From: Pomacea canaliculata
Taxonomy: Eukaryota > Mollusca > Gastropoda > Architaenioglossa > Ampullariidae
Reading direction: 5' to 3'
Assembly: GCF_003073045.1 (NCBI RefSeq)
Contig: NC_037593.1
Span: 20,978,964 to 21,042,963, forward strand
DNA: 64,000 nucleotides
A program made the position numbers and the translations under genes. The stretch's first letter is position 1; every line of letters starts with the position of its first letter. This document shows positions 1 through 11,000 of the stretch, piece after piece. The notes beneath the pieces are model-generated. The model was not told the DNA's origin and ran no database searches. It was given only the letters and a program-made list of their open reading frames with translations.

Positions 1-590
1 CGACAGCGAAAGCCGCGCGAATCGCCAGCGAGCCAACCCGTACCACACCTTCTTCGGTCCGCTTCGAAAACCGGCTCGCGGTAGGACGGGACGCAGACAA
101 CGATCACTTTCGACCGAGGGCGTCGCACGCCGAGCGAGCGCTCAGTTGCCGATGCAAAAATCCACAACTGGGTGAGCACTACATGGCTAATAGTAACCTT
201 TCTCTATTGCCATGTTCACTTTCTAGCGCCTTTCGGCACACCCTGCGCGCCCCATATATATAGCGCCGACTTATCTCTTCCCTGCCTTATGCCACGCCTC
301 CCCATGCACCAGGCCCTCCGCACCAGACCCTCCGCACCAGACCTCCCGCACCTGACCCCCGCACCTGACCCCCTCTCGAACGTACATTTTCCAAGTTTTG
401 CACCAGACCCTCCGCACCTGACCCTCCTCTCGAACGAACATTTTAACAAGTTTGGCACCAGGCCCTCCGCACCACCCTCCGCGAGACACAGTCAAGCGTT
501 ATTCGATGCGCCGACGCGGCTGCCGAAAGGAGCAACGACGAACCCCTCTCTGCTCAACCAGCGCGCGCCTGAGACGTGAGAAAACGCGGG
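1..590. repeat. GC-rich repeat block, copy 1, with CAGACCCTCC minisatellite
   Basis: This is the first of two similar segments offset by about 585 bases: the string ACGCAGACAACGATC occurs near 91 and again near 676. Each copy has a GC-rich head, a short piece resembling CATATATATAGCGCCGAC, and then an array of CACCAGACCCTCCGCAC-type units (here about 300-480). I see no credible coding frame; the open frames are products of the repeat composition. It is either a tandemly duplicated non-autonomous element or a complex satellite. I cannot assign a family. Confidence 0.65.
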
Positions 591-1140
591 CAGCGAAAGC
601 TGCGAATCACCACCAAGCCAACCCGTACCAGACCTTCTTTCGGTCCGCTTCGAAACCGGCTCGCCAGATGACGGGACGCAGACAACGATCGCTTTCGACC
701 GAGGCTTCGCACGCCGAGCGAGCGCTCATTTGCAGATGAAAAATACAAAACTGGGTGAGCATTTCATATATAGAAACCTTTATAGCCACGGTCCCTTTCG
801 CGCACCTTTCAGGACGCCTGCTTCCCATGTATATAGCGCCGACCTTAACCATACCTGCCTTGTGCCACGCCTCCCATTGCACCAGGCCCTCCGGCACCTG
901 ACCCTCCTAGGCACCATTCCCTCCGGGTACCTGACCCTCCTTAGGCATCAACCCTCCAGGCACCTGACCCTTGCTAGGCACCAGGCCCTCCGGGCACCTG
1001 ACCCTCCCTAGGCACCAGGCCCTCCGGGCACCTAACCCTCCCTAGGCACCAGACCCTCCTGGCACCTGACCCTCGCTAGGCACCAGGCCCTCCGGGCACC
1101 TGACCCTCCCTAGGCACCAGACCCTCCCGAATCCCTTCAG
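591..1140. repeat. GC-rich repeat block, copy 2, with 34-bp minisatellite
   Basis: This is the second copy of the head seen at 1-180, followed from about 880 to 1130 by roughly seven units of a 34-base minisatellite. The unit combines CAGGCCCTCCGGGCACCTG with ACCCTCCCTAGGCAC. The array is more regular than in copy 1, which suggests local expansion after the two copies separated. No gene is visible. Confidence 0.7.
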
Positions 1141-1715
1141 CCGTTGCCGGTGTACAGCGCTGCCGAGAGACCGTTGTGAGTCTTTTTCCGATTTTTGCCC
1201 ATCGTTTGAGAAAAGACACTAGGCCTACAGCAAGCGATGCTCGTTAACAACGATTCCATTTGAATTCCCTGGGGAAATTATTATCCATTTTATTTCTATT
1301 GATTTTTGGTCAAAACAAGACTTGCATGACCATGAGAAATTAGAGAGAGGATAAAATATGTTACTTTTGTTTCAATTTTTTTTTCTACACTTGTATTGCT
1401 TTATTTTGCTTCAGTGCTGAAAGAAAGTGCACATCAAGATAGTAAACATGGTGGCTTAGAAGATTTATTTTCCAATGATCAGCGAAACCAAAGCCATTTG
1501 ACTGGACTAAACAGAGATGGAAAAATGCAAGACTGGGATAGCAGACCTCGATTCATTTCAAAACTGACACCATTGCTCTATTGATGACAGACAGGTGTAT
1601 GTTGAAGATGACGTGTTTAATTAAGATGAGGCTGAACCTTACACAGTACTTGTCTCATACATTTCATACATCGCAAGTCTGTTACATGCCACACACCATA
1701 ATTCTTACACAGGAA
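1141..1715. other. Intergenic stretch
   Basis: AT-rich sequence with a T-run near 1374-1384. Short open frames are present, but none has splice support or a recognisable product. Confidence 0.5.
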
Positions 1716-1857
1716 CGCGTTATGTTACAGGTCCCACACGTCACATGTCACATGCGTTATGTTACAGGTCCCACACGTCACAAGTCGCACGCGTTATGTT
1801 ACAGGACCCACACGTCACAAGTCGCACGCGTTATGTTACAGGTCCCACAAGTCACCC
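1716..1857. repeat. 37-bp minisatellite, about four copies
   Basis: About four copies of a 37-base unit beginning GCGTTATGTTACAGGTCC and continuing CACACGTCACAAGTCGCAC, with a few substitutions between copies. Around 1985-2090 there is a looser duplication of a CAGGTA...GTTACACA segment. Open frames across the array are repeat translations and are not genes. Confidence 0.8.
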
Positions 1858-2439
1858 AGGCCACACGTCATCATACTCACACGTGTTGTTGTTTTGCTCA
1901 CCTGCATCTCCTACATCGCGGAGGAAAATGCGCAACACCACGTGTTAGTGCAGACTTCGTGCGCGTGCTGAGTCAGAACAGTTTGTACATCAGGTACCTG
2001 GTGAGAGTTTAGAAAAACAGTTACACACAAATACTTAGACACAACTCACGTGCCTGTGTGCGCCAGGTATTCGGTGGGAGTTTAAAAGAAGCCGTTACAC
2101 AGAAACAACAGACTGGACATCTAATCTAAAAAATGTTATTTCCCACGAAGGCAATATTTCACAAAATACCATTTGCTTTATTATATTACAGTTTGACTAT
2201 CATGCACTCGACTAAACCTTTAGGCTAGGGCAACGGCCGTGAGATATGTATGTGTAAACCTTGACATAAACTGTGTATTAAAATATCAAGAAACATATTT
2301 CAGAAGCGAGTAGAATGAAAGGAGGCAAGAAATCTGATTTTTTTTTTAAATATCAAATTTATCACGAAATTTGACAAGAGCTTTCATTAGGCCACGTGCG
2401 TTTGAAAATGCTGACAATAAAACACATCTGGATACTTAC

Positions 2440-2571
2440 GACTCCTGTACAGTGCAACTCAGTACCAGTCACATTGCCTGAGGTCACACCTTGCACCACG
2501 TGGACAATAAGAAAACAGACCAGAAATCCCAATGGAGCAGGACACTTCAGCTTCGTGTTCATTTTCTGACC
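2440..2571 (-). CDS. Signal-peptide exon of an unknown secreted protein (partial)
   Basis: On the minus strand an acceptor (TATTATTGCAG) lies just before 2571. The ATG at 2562 opens 41 codons ending at 2440, directly before a consensus GTAAGT donor, in phase 0. The peptide starts MNTKLKCPAPLGF, continues with the hydrophobic run LVCFLIVHVVQG and then a polar stretch with two Asn-x-Thr-like positions and a Cys. This is a textbook secretory signal with cleavage likely after VVQG. The rest of the gene should lie at lower coordinates or beyond the window; I could not find its next exon. The phase-0 signal exon resembles the arrangement of the gene at 8-15 kb, but I see no sequence similarity. A chance ORF is possible, although signal, acceptor and donor together argue against it. 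Confidence 0.5.
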
Positions 2572-3439
2572 CTGCAATAATACTGTACTTTATTTCGTCT
2601 TCCTGTAAACAGTAATATTCCTGGATGATAGATTATCCCTATATTATCTACCTTGATGGGTGTTAGTTCCTTTGTGCACTATTCTACAGTAGCTGCATGG
2701 AAGAAAAGAGACTGCTCATGTAAATGACACTGAAGACGATGTTACACTAGATTTTACTTCCAAGAAGTACAGTATTCCATGGAGAGCCAACTGTCAGCCT
2801 GTTATTTTAGACTGTAAGCAGGGCCGCCGAGAGCCACCCGGGCCCCGGGACAGACCACCTCTCCGGGCCCCTTGTACTTGTAATCGTAAATTATTTTCCC
2901 AGTATATAATGTATGTTTACAATTCGAATCTCACTATCTACACTCAAACTCAACTTCTGCATGTGTAATGCTTGGGTGTTCTGTCCTTAGACCTTTCTTT
3001 AAAAGAAAAAGAAAAGGAGAAGAAGAAAAAAAAATCCACTGACCAAGGCCGGGCCCCCTTGACAGCCGCTGGCCCGGGTACACCAGACCCCCCTGTCCCC
3101 CCCTCTCGTCAGGCCTGGGTGCATTCTCATTTGGTACCGTGTTGAGGATGGGTATTGTTGCGATAGGTTTTTATTTCGCGCGTACTGTAGAACGTGCCTG
3201 CATTCGCCTTCTTCTACTTCTTTTCTAATGATTTCTTTCTGCTTTTCCCAACTTCTTGTCGCCTCCACGCGAGTATTTTCCCCTGCGATTAGCGTTAACA
3301 GCGAATGCAATTCCAAGAGGATGGGTGCATTGTCATTGCAGGTACGGTTATCGGGCTTTGTACTGTTGTGATCGTTTTTGGTCGGTGTACAGAGACACAA
3401 CGTGGTTCCGATGGCGAGCAAGTTACTGATGAGTGAAAA
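2572..3439. other. Intergenic stretch
   Basis: No gene seen. It holds a GC-richer patch at 2820-2870 with CCGGGCCCC motifs, a purine-rich run near 3001-3035, and a C-rich patch near 3085-3105. Confidence 0.45.
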
Positions 3440-3970
3440 TCGTGTTATCCAAGTCTTGCACCAGACCCTCCCATCGAAGTGGAACATTTTTAAAGTTTGG
3501 CACCAGACCCTCCGCACCCCTAGCGACCAGGTAACTAGGACGACCATCCAACAGTCTTTCTTGGAGACTGTATCAACCAATCATGAGTACTACATGGCTC
3601 TCCATTGCCTACCGTCGCCCTAGTTACACTGTGCTCAGTTCATTTACGTCATTCACTATATGACGCAAAAGAATCGTCACGCAGAGCTACGTCAGCGCTC
3701 GCGCGACTGCTCTTCCCTGACCACAGGGAGAGTTAAAAATGAACATGAATCTAGATTCGTCTCAATCGCGTATCGTTACAAACATTTTTACAAGTTTGGC
3801 ACCAGACCCTCCGGCACCAGACCCTCCGATCGAACTACAATTTTACAAGTTTTGCACCAGACCCTCCGCACCAGACCCTCCGTTCGAACTAAAATTTTTA
3901 CAAGTTTGGCACCAGACCCTCCGGCACCAGACCCTCCGATCAATCGAAAATTTTTACAAGTTTTGCACTG
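3440..3970. repeat. Third block of CAGACCCTCCG minisatellite
   Basis: Units such as GCACCAGACCCTCCG alternate with AT-richer spacers like TTTTTACAAGTTTGGC, giving composite repeats of roughly 55-60 bases. A copy of ACTACATGGCT, also found at 177-187 in block 1, occurs near 3590. The shared unit and shared flank indicate the same repeat family as the blocks at 1-1140, inserted or expanded separately. Not coding. Confidence 0.65.
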
Positions 3971-4888
3971 GCTGGCTGTGGCAGAAGTGATGACGTAGCA
4001 CGCAAGTTCGCGTGACGCTACACGTTGCCGTCCCCGTACGCGTCGCGCCAGCGCTGAGTCTCAAACTCTCTAGTGTGTCTCAGTCACCTCAACACAGAGT
4101 GAACCAGTTCCACCAAACTATAACGAGTTTGTAAAAACCTGAAAAAAGCCGATTTAAGGTGTCTAAGTATTAGCCCTCACTTCTCACCCCCTACCCCCAA
4201 CTCAACCATCAATATTTCTCACCCATCCACTCACTAGCACGTGGCTGTCACCACTGTCATTGTCATTAATGTTGACTACTGCACTGTCCAATGAAAACCA
4301 CTGTTCCCCACGCCATCACATTATTCAACATATCCGTTACATGTTTGTGCGCCACATGATTTGGGGATACATTTCTCTCGTAGAAAGATTTCATGCTTAT
4401 TTAATTATCATATTAGGCGTTTCATGCTTGAGCAAAACATTAGCATTTAAACACAGAAAGTGGCTAGAAAGACAGCCATAAAGAGACAGCATATATTGAC
4501 ATCAACAGGAAAATAAACACAGACATAAACAACTATAATGTGCAACCTACAGCTACAAAAACATCTTATCTCTCCCATTTATCCACACCAGCATCAGCAC
4601 GGTGGGGCTTCTATCCGTAGCTAATGTGAAGTTTAATGTTCTCTTTTACGCATGTAGACTGCTGACCCACGTGATCCAGGATTCGCAGTTGAAGTCGCAG
4701 GTAGAAAGTTGAAATCTCCCCACCCAACACAAACACACAGACACACAAACACACGCAAACACACACACACACACACGATCGCTACTCATGATACCAGCAC
4801 ATAAACCTCAACCACATATATGAAAAATTATTTCCTCTTAAAAGAGAAATCGCCACCAAGGCTATGGGCCAGCAAAACGCATATGTTG

Positions 4889-4924
<36 letters not shown>

Positions 4925-5634
4925 AATAAATGAGTCTAACACAACAGTTATAACACCTGAATAACAAAACGATCAGATCTTAAACGTTTAGTGGGGTTCG
5001 TTGTTTTCTAATGATTGAGTAGAGCTCAGTACAAGATACTATTTCAGTATTTCTCCAAATATAAATGCGCCTAATTAACGTATGATCCTAGTTCTCGTGA
5101 CGCCTAATTAACATATGATTCTCCTTGTCTTGACACTTAATTAACATATAATTCTCGTTCTCCTTATGTCTGTCTGACCTCTTTCTGTGCATGGAGGTGT
5201 GTATCTCGAGATATAAAAGAGAATATTCACGAAAATTTTGGGAAATAGTACTTTGCTCTGAGCTTTACCCAGCGATCAGAGAAAGCAGTTGCAGCCCGTC
5301 AGATTTTTCAGCCCGACCCTCCCTTGCTAACCCCGATCCTACCTTGGTAACAAAGACCGGTGTTCATCCTGTTGCTGCTGCCTAGGACAACACTGACCAT
5401 AAGATGCAAACGACAGTACGTCCCCCTTTAAGTACGTATATATTTCGGACACAAGATTCCACTGGAAAACGGAAGAAGGTGAGTCTGAGTAATATCAAAG
5501 AGGATCTCTTTAGTAACACCAAGGAGTGGACAGGCTGCCATCGGGAGACCTAAGAGGGGCGTAGAACAGGTCACACCAGCGCCCACACACCTGTCGTGCT
5601 GCAACTCATCATGCCCACCCAGCGACCTTTTATC
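3971..5634. other. Intergenic stretch with microsatellites
   Basis: It contains a (CA)n-rich run at about 4730-4777 and a clean (CAGA)n run at 4891-4923. At 5068-5165 there is a three-copy tandem repeat of a roughly 40-base unit containing CCTAATTAACATATGATTCT. No gene is supported. Confidence 0.6.
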
Positions 5635-6120
5635 ATTTATTGACACCATAATCGGTTCATATCAAGGGGTAAGCCACCAATACTAAAATATAAAATACAA
5701 TGTGTCGTTAAATCCGTAAGAGTATTTCTACATCTTATACAAGACTTAATGTTTTTGTACATCCTTTGTAACATCGTCGGCATTTGGCAACTGACCTCTC
5801 TGGTTCGGAGAGCGTTCCATAGAATATTTCGGTTTATGGTATCGAAAGCTTTCTTAAAATCAACAAAACAAAACAATCTTTCAAGACTTTTTCAACCGGT
5901 ACTTCTGTATCACTGAATAAGGAACAAAAATATTATCAATGGTAGAGCGTCCTGATCGGAAGCCGCTTTGCTCTTCTACAATGTTCTTGTTGTTTTCAAC
6001 CCAATCTGTCTTTTGTTTAAATATGAGAGAATACTTTAGCTAAGATGCTACGGAGGGATACACCCTGTAATTGTCCGGGTTATCACAATCACCATTTGTA
6101 TGCAATGGTATGACAATAGC
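5635..6120 (-). mobile_element. Decayed LINE reverse transcriptase fragment
   Basis: The minus strand encodes the stretch FVDFKKAFDTINRNILW (about 5870-5820). This is the classical non-LTR reverse-transcriptase motif with the catalytic-region F-x-D-x-x-K-A-F-D signature. Upstream on the same strand (6120-6030) pieces resembling IVIPLHTNGDCDNPDNYR match the usual start of LINE RT domain 2, and GFRSGRSTIDN-like sequence lies between them. Downstream, LPLDMN matches the segment after the missing catalytic block. Frames shift and stops intervene, and no endonuclease or tail is present. It is an old fragment; I cannot settle its clade. Confidence 0.8.
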
Positions 6121-7630
6121 ACCTCTCTAGAACAGAAAGACAGAGAAAGAAAAAGAAAAATTCTTTCAGTTTATTTGTGAGTTATCTTTTAACAGTGACG
6201 AGTAACATCCATTTTGCGAAAATAGAAAATGGTTACAAGTTCTCAGAAAATGATGACAAGTAATGAAGCACGCTGCCTGTGTCTCCAGGTAAAACGACAA
6301 ACACACGGAACTGAGAAAAAAAACCATACGGGATAAATATGTCGGTTATGCTGAACAATTCATAACAAAGCAAACAGTTTCTTTAATTTCAAATAGCTTT
6401 TATTTTACACGTGTCTGCATAAAACTCCCATTGATAAGGGCTTGCCTAACTTGCTCCGTTGAACAGTATCCGTCAAAGGGAGAAAAGCACTTTGCTTGGC
6501 GCTCACACCAGTGCATCAAGTGAGGGCTAGAGGTAGACTACTCTGCTGAATCCGGGACTCTTTCCCAGCCACACCCCGTTAGCACTTAGTGCAGACAAAC
6601 TAAAGGAGGTGAAGGGACTGGCTGGGTCTTATTTGGCAGTGTGGACATCTACAAACCAACACAGAAGATGATGATGAGTACATCACATAAAAACAAAACT
6701 GCAGTGACCCAGGTCCTTGCGGCCAATCACCACCGCATACACTGGACACCTGCAGGGGGGACTATCAGGGACTGACCACCGACTACAAGACAGCGACATG
6801 AGTCAGAAGAACTTGGAATCATTGCTCATTTTAATGAAGCTTGAAAGAAATAAAATTCCGTAGGAACGATAGCATTCTGGGCTGTATTCTGGCCATAAGC
6901 CTCACATACATACTGCCTATCCTTCCAAACTGAGCAATGAAAACACATTAAAAATACAGGACATCACACAGAAACTTAAAACCCAACTTTCCCTTCTTTG
7001 TGCTTTGCAAAGAGAGTTACTAGTTATGGTCGATCTCATGCCCAGTCGACACATATGATTCTCTTTGAGATGTCTGTAGGTCTCTGGTAATTTTCTTTAT
7101 CCCTTGTCATTTTTTTCAAGAGCTTTAATAAAAGAAAGAAATACGGAACGAAAATTGTTGAATGACAAAAAAAAAAAAAAAAAAAAAACCACCAAAAAAA
7201 ACAACAAAAAAAACAACAACAAAAAAACAAACAAACAAAAAACCAAAAAAAAAAAAAACCAAAACAACTGAACTGATAGAAACAGAAAAAAAGAGTGACA
7301 GTAAACCCAGGGATGCAGGCCGCAGGCTCGCAAGTACACACACACGGACACATACATAGAAGAAAATTAATAAACAACACATACGGAATGGAATAAACTG
7401 TTTTGTCTCAGCTTTTGGTGGGAAACATCCGGTACCACCAGCTGCAACCAATAGTCCGAGACAAAATTTCTTCATTCCACATTTTTACGACCGCATAGAT
7501 AAAGAAATGAGTATTGTTTACAATCTCCTTTGAGGCGGGTGTTGAAACAGCATGTGTCCATAAAAATGGTAACCGTTGTAAGTCAAGCGTGTCCTTTACG
7601 TATGAGGTGTAAGACTGACCCGCCTCTCAT
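6121..7630. other. Intergenic stretch with long A-rich tract
   Basis: It includes an A-rich tract at 7166-7260 (A-runs broken by C), which produces a spurious Lys/Thr-rich frame on the plus strand and a Phe-rich frame on the minus strand. It may be the tail of an old retroposon. No gene is supported. Confidence 0.5.
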
Positions 7631-7633
7631 CCT

Positions 7634-7640
7634 TATATAA
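7634..7640 (+). promoter_or_regulatory. TATA box of the cysteine-rich repeat gene
   Basis: TATATAA at 7634-7640 lies about 30 bases before a short presumed non-coding first exon (about 7664-7698). That exon ends at a GTATGA donor (7699). The matching acceptor (CTCACAACTCAG) ends at 8006, and 38 bases of 5' UTR then lead to the ATG at 8045. Spacing and order fit a simple TATA promoter with an intron in the 5' UTR. Confidence 0.55.
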
Positions 7641-7867
7641 ACCAAGGTCGGCTGAATGGAATGACACGTCACCTCTACACAAGGTGAACAAACTAAAGGT
7701 ATGAACAAGTTTGTCAGTTTGCTTGTTTGTGTGCTTTGGTGGTTTAATTTCGTTTCTTTGCTTTTTTATATTGCTTTATATTATTGTCTTCTGTCGCCAC
7801 TCATTCAGTATTTGTAATTATTATGTATTACTTCTAGTAAGATAAGTTTTATATTGTATCTCACAAT

Positions 7868-7999
7868 ATTTGATAGTTTGTCTGACCAACATGCTTGATA
7901 TTATGTTTTACTCACACACATGTTTGATATTATGTCTGACCACTCCCACAACGTTTGATAGTATGTTCAACCAGACATACATGTTTGATATTATCTCAC
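7868..7999. repeat. Degenerate tandem repeat in 5' UTR intron
   Basis: About four degenerate copies of a roughly 35-base unit containing ATGTTTGATATTATGTCTGA lie within the first intron of the gene that starts at 8045. Confidence 0.6.
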
Positions 8000-8044
8000 A
8001 ACTCAGCAGGCGAAAAGCACGAGCATCTCTCGCTATCAACAGTG

Positions 8045-11000
8045 ATGGAAAGGCTGATAATCTTCTGCGTTCTCGTTGCCATGGCAGCCGTAGGAGTCCG
8101 GGTAAGAAATGAATGAAAGAGCTTTCATACAAGTGTGTCCGTATGTACGTCTGTCTGCCTGTACAAGACGATCGCATGCCGCACGTGCGTACATTCATGC
8201 CGTTTGCACGTGTGATGACGTTGCAGGGACAGTGTGTGCCGGCCTACACCGTGGGCTGTCGTTACGGGGGATCCTCCCTCCCCTCACAGCGATGCTGCAC
8301 CAACGTCCCGCTGTACTGTAACATGGCCAACGTGTGCATCGTGAGTGCATTCACTGTAAACTTCTCCAAGTAATTCTGATATAGGACTGAAGTTTACTGC
8401 TTATTAACTTCTTATCATTGGTTTACCTGTAGCTCCTTATCTAGTTTGAACTCTTTCTTCTTCATTTTCAACGCCATGAAGTTTTGTACACCCATTAGAG
8501 AGATTGTGTTTAAGTGACCGACGACGACGACGATGATGATGATGACTATTCAAACTCCCTCCTACATTCCGTCTGTGCAGCCGTGCAAACAAGTGAATGA
8601 GATCAACTGCGTGAACACGTCAGCCACCTCACAAGCCTGCTGCCCAGGGTCGACTTGTGTGTCGGGTGTTTGTGTCGGTTCAGGGGTCAGTACATTTTGT
8701 ACGTTCATGTTCAGAGTACGTGTGAAGGATGTGAAAAGTATGTTTATTTTCTAATTTCCGCTGCTTGCCTGTAAGCAGGCTATGGTAAGCATGGTACAAT
8801 GGTCAACCTGAATCTACCACATCTACTTTGCTTTTATTTTATGTTACTTCCACCTTTGTCCTTTTAATATCCGACACACGTCACTAAAAATAACAACAGA
8901 AAAGAAAGTCTAGACAAGAAATGGTTAATGAAAGGGTATAAGAGACTTGGAAATTGAAAGTCCTCGAAAATAATTCAACGATAAGAAAATTGAACGTGGT
9001 GCATTTTGTGAAATAAAATGATACTTTTATTTGGAGTGTGTCTGGAAATATCAATGATAAATACTGTGACGAGAAACTCAACTCACAGTGAATTAACCCT
9101 TTCCAAACTGCCGGAAATATGTTCTACCAATCACTCAATCATATGAGATTTTACTTATATAGCGGTGAGATGAAATCTGTACAGGTGAGATTACATTTAC
9201 CTCTGCACACTTTAGATTACAATTATACAATTATATTTATATACAGACACATACACATAGTGTTAAAACATCTCTAACAATCATAGTGTAATACTGAATG
9301 TGTTCTCTGTGGGTTTGACAACAACAACCGCTGTTGTGTCTACAGGCAACAGTCGCAACACAGACTGCAACAACAGTGCCAACAACGACAATAAACCCGG
9401 TATGGAGTATTTTTCTGTTATTAAGTGTTGAATCGTATTCACCATCAGAAGTCACGGGTATCCAGATTGATGAGCTCTGTTTGTGGTGGAGAGAGAGAGA
9501 GAGATGTTGATGAGACAGTGCACGAGGGTTGTGTCACAAGACTGAGAGTTAACCTGCAGTTAATCAATCTTAGTTAATGTAGTCGCGGATGTTGACAGCT
9601 GATTGATGTTGATTATAGAAACGTATTTCTAGCTGTAGGAACATCACAACAGAAGAAAAACTCTAGACATGGTGTAAATAACTCCGATAGGTTTCTAAAG
9701 GACAGGTGTGCTCGGCTCTGTAGATGCACACCTACTTGAATTCACAGCTTCTGCACAAACAACACACGGACTGAAACTTTGCAATATGCTGCTGTGTATC
9801 TGTATCTGCACCTGTTTGTTTGTATTTTTTTGTCTGTATGTGCACCTGTCTGCCTGCACGTGGTCCTGACTGCCTGTCTGCACACACTCATGTACGTTTG
9901 CACGTGTGGTACAGTTTTGCGTGCGAGAGAACAACGTGGGCTGCAGGCCGTTTGGACCCGCCACCCCGTCACAGCGGTGCTGCACCAACAAACCTCTGTA
10001 CTGTAACCTGGCCAACGTGTGCATCGTAAGTATTGTGACAAAGTTGTTAAAGCGTAAATAAACTAAAAGTTCTGGACTAAATTTTCCTATGTGGAGGCTG
10101 AACTACTGCTTCATCAGTTTAACGTACAAGTTTTCTCGTCAGGGGTTTACAAGACTGTGACTTTTTACATTTTAGACCTGCCCAGTTTTTACTTTTATGA
10201 TTTGTACGACAATGTTTTACATGAGACCTTTGACCTTAAGCCTTAGGTAGTAACTTCAGGTTATTTGTAAGCCGTGGACCGTCAGATTCGGTGTGTACTA
10301 ACTGCAAGTACAACGTGTAACTCTAGTATTAAAAACCATGTACTAGCTGCAAATACACATTTTGTTCTAACATTCATCTTAAAGAATTAATAACAGAGGT
10401 TTAAAATTAAACTGAAATCGGGTAGGTCTTTAATGGGGGGCTTCAGCTGTAACTTCGCCCAGTATATTAGGATCACGGGCGTTGGTGCGTTTTGTGACCT
10501 GTGTACTTACTTGTGTTCAAGAGCAGACAGACTGGATGTTGAGGGACACATTACTGTCATAGTATCGTACAATCCCCATAATATTTCCCATCTCTCCAGC
10601 CGTGCAAACAATTGAATGAGAACTGCGTCAACACGATGGCAACCTCAAATGCCTGCTGTAAGGATCTTGTGTGTGTGTCGGGTGTTTGCAGGGCTGCAAC
10701 GGTAAGTAGTGTTTATGTTTAGTTAAACATAGCTTATGTTTAGTGTTGACCTGAAGAAGGTGAAGGATTTGAAGTAGAGCCTCAATTTTCTTATCTGTCA
10801 ATTGATTTCGTATACTTTTTGGCATTTATAAAACCAGTATCTCCACATTTTATTTGAAATCATCATCAGCAAGCTTTGGCGCCAATGAGTGGCTTGTCTT
10901 ACCAACATCAGCAAGTGCAGCCGTAAACCAAAAAGAGTGATGGAGTTGACAGAAATGTTTTGATTTCGTGAGAGACGTATCTTCTGTTACATGTGCGAGA

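Noticed and set aside
7097-7475. Phe-rich hydrophobic minus-strand frames and a Lys/Thr-rich plus-strand frame
   Set aside because: They are translations of the A-rich tract at 7166-7260.
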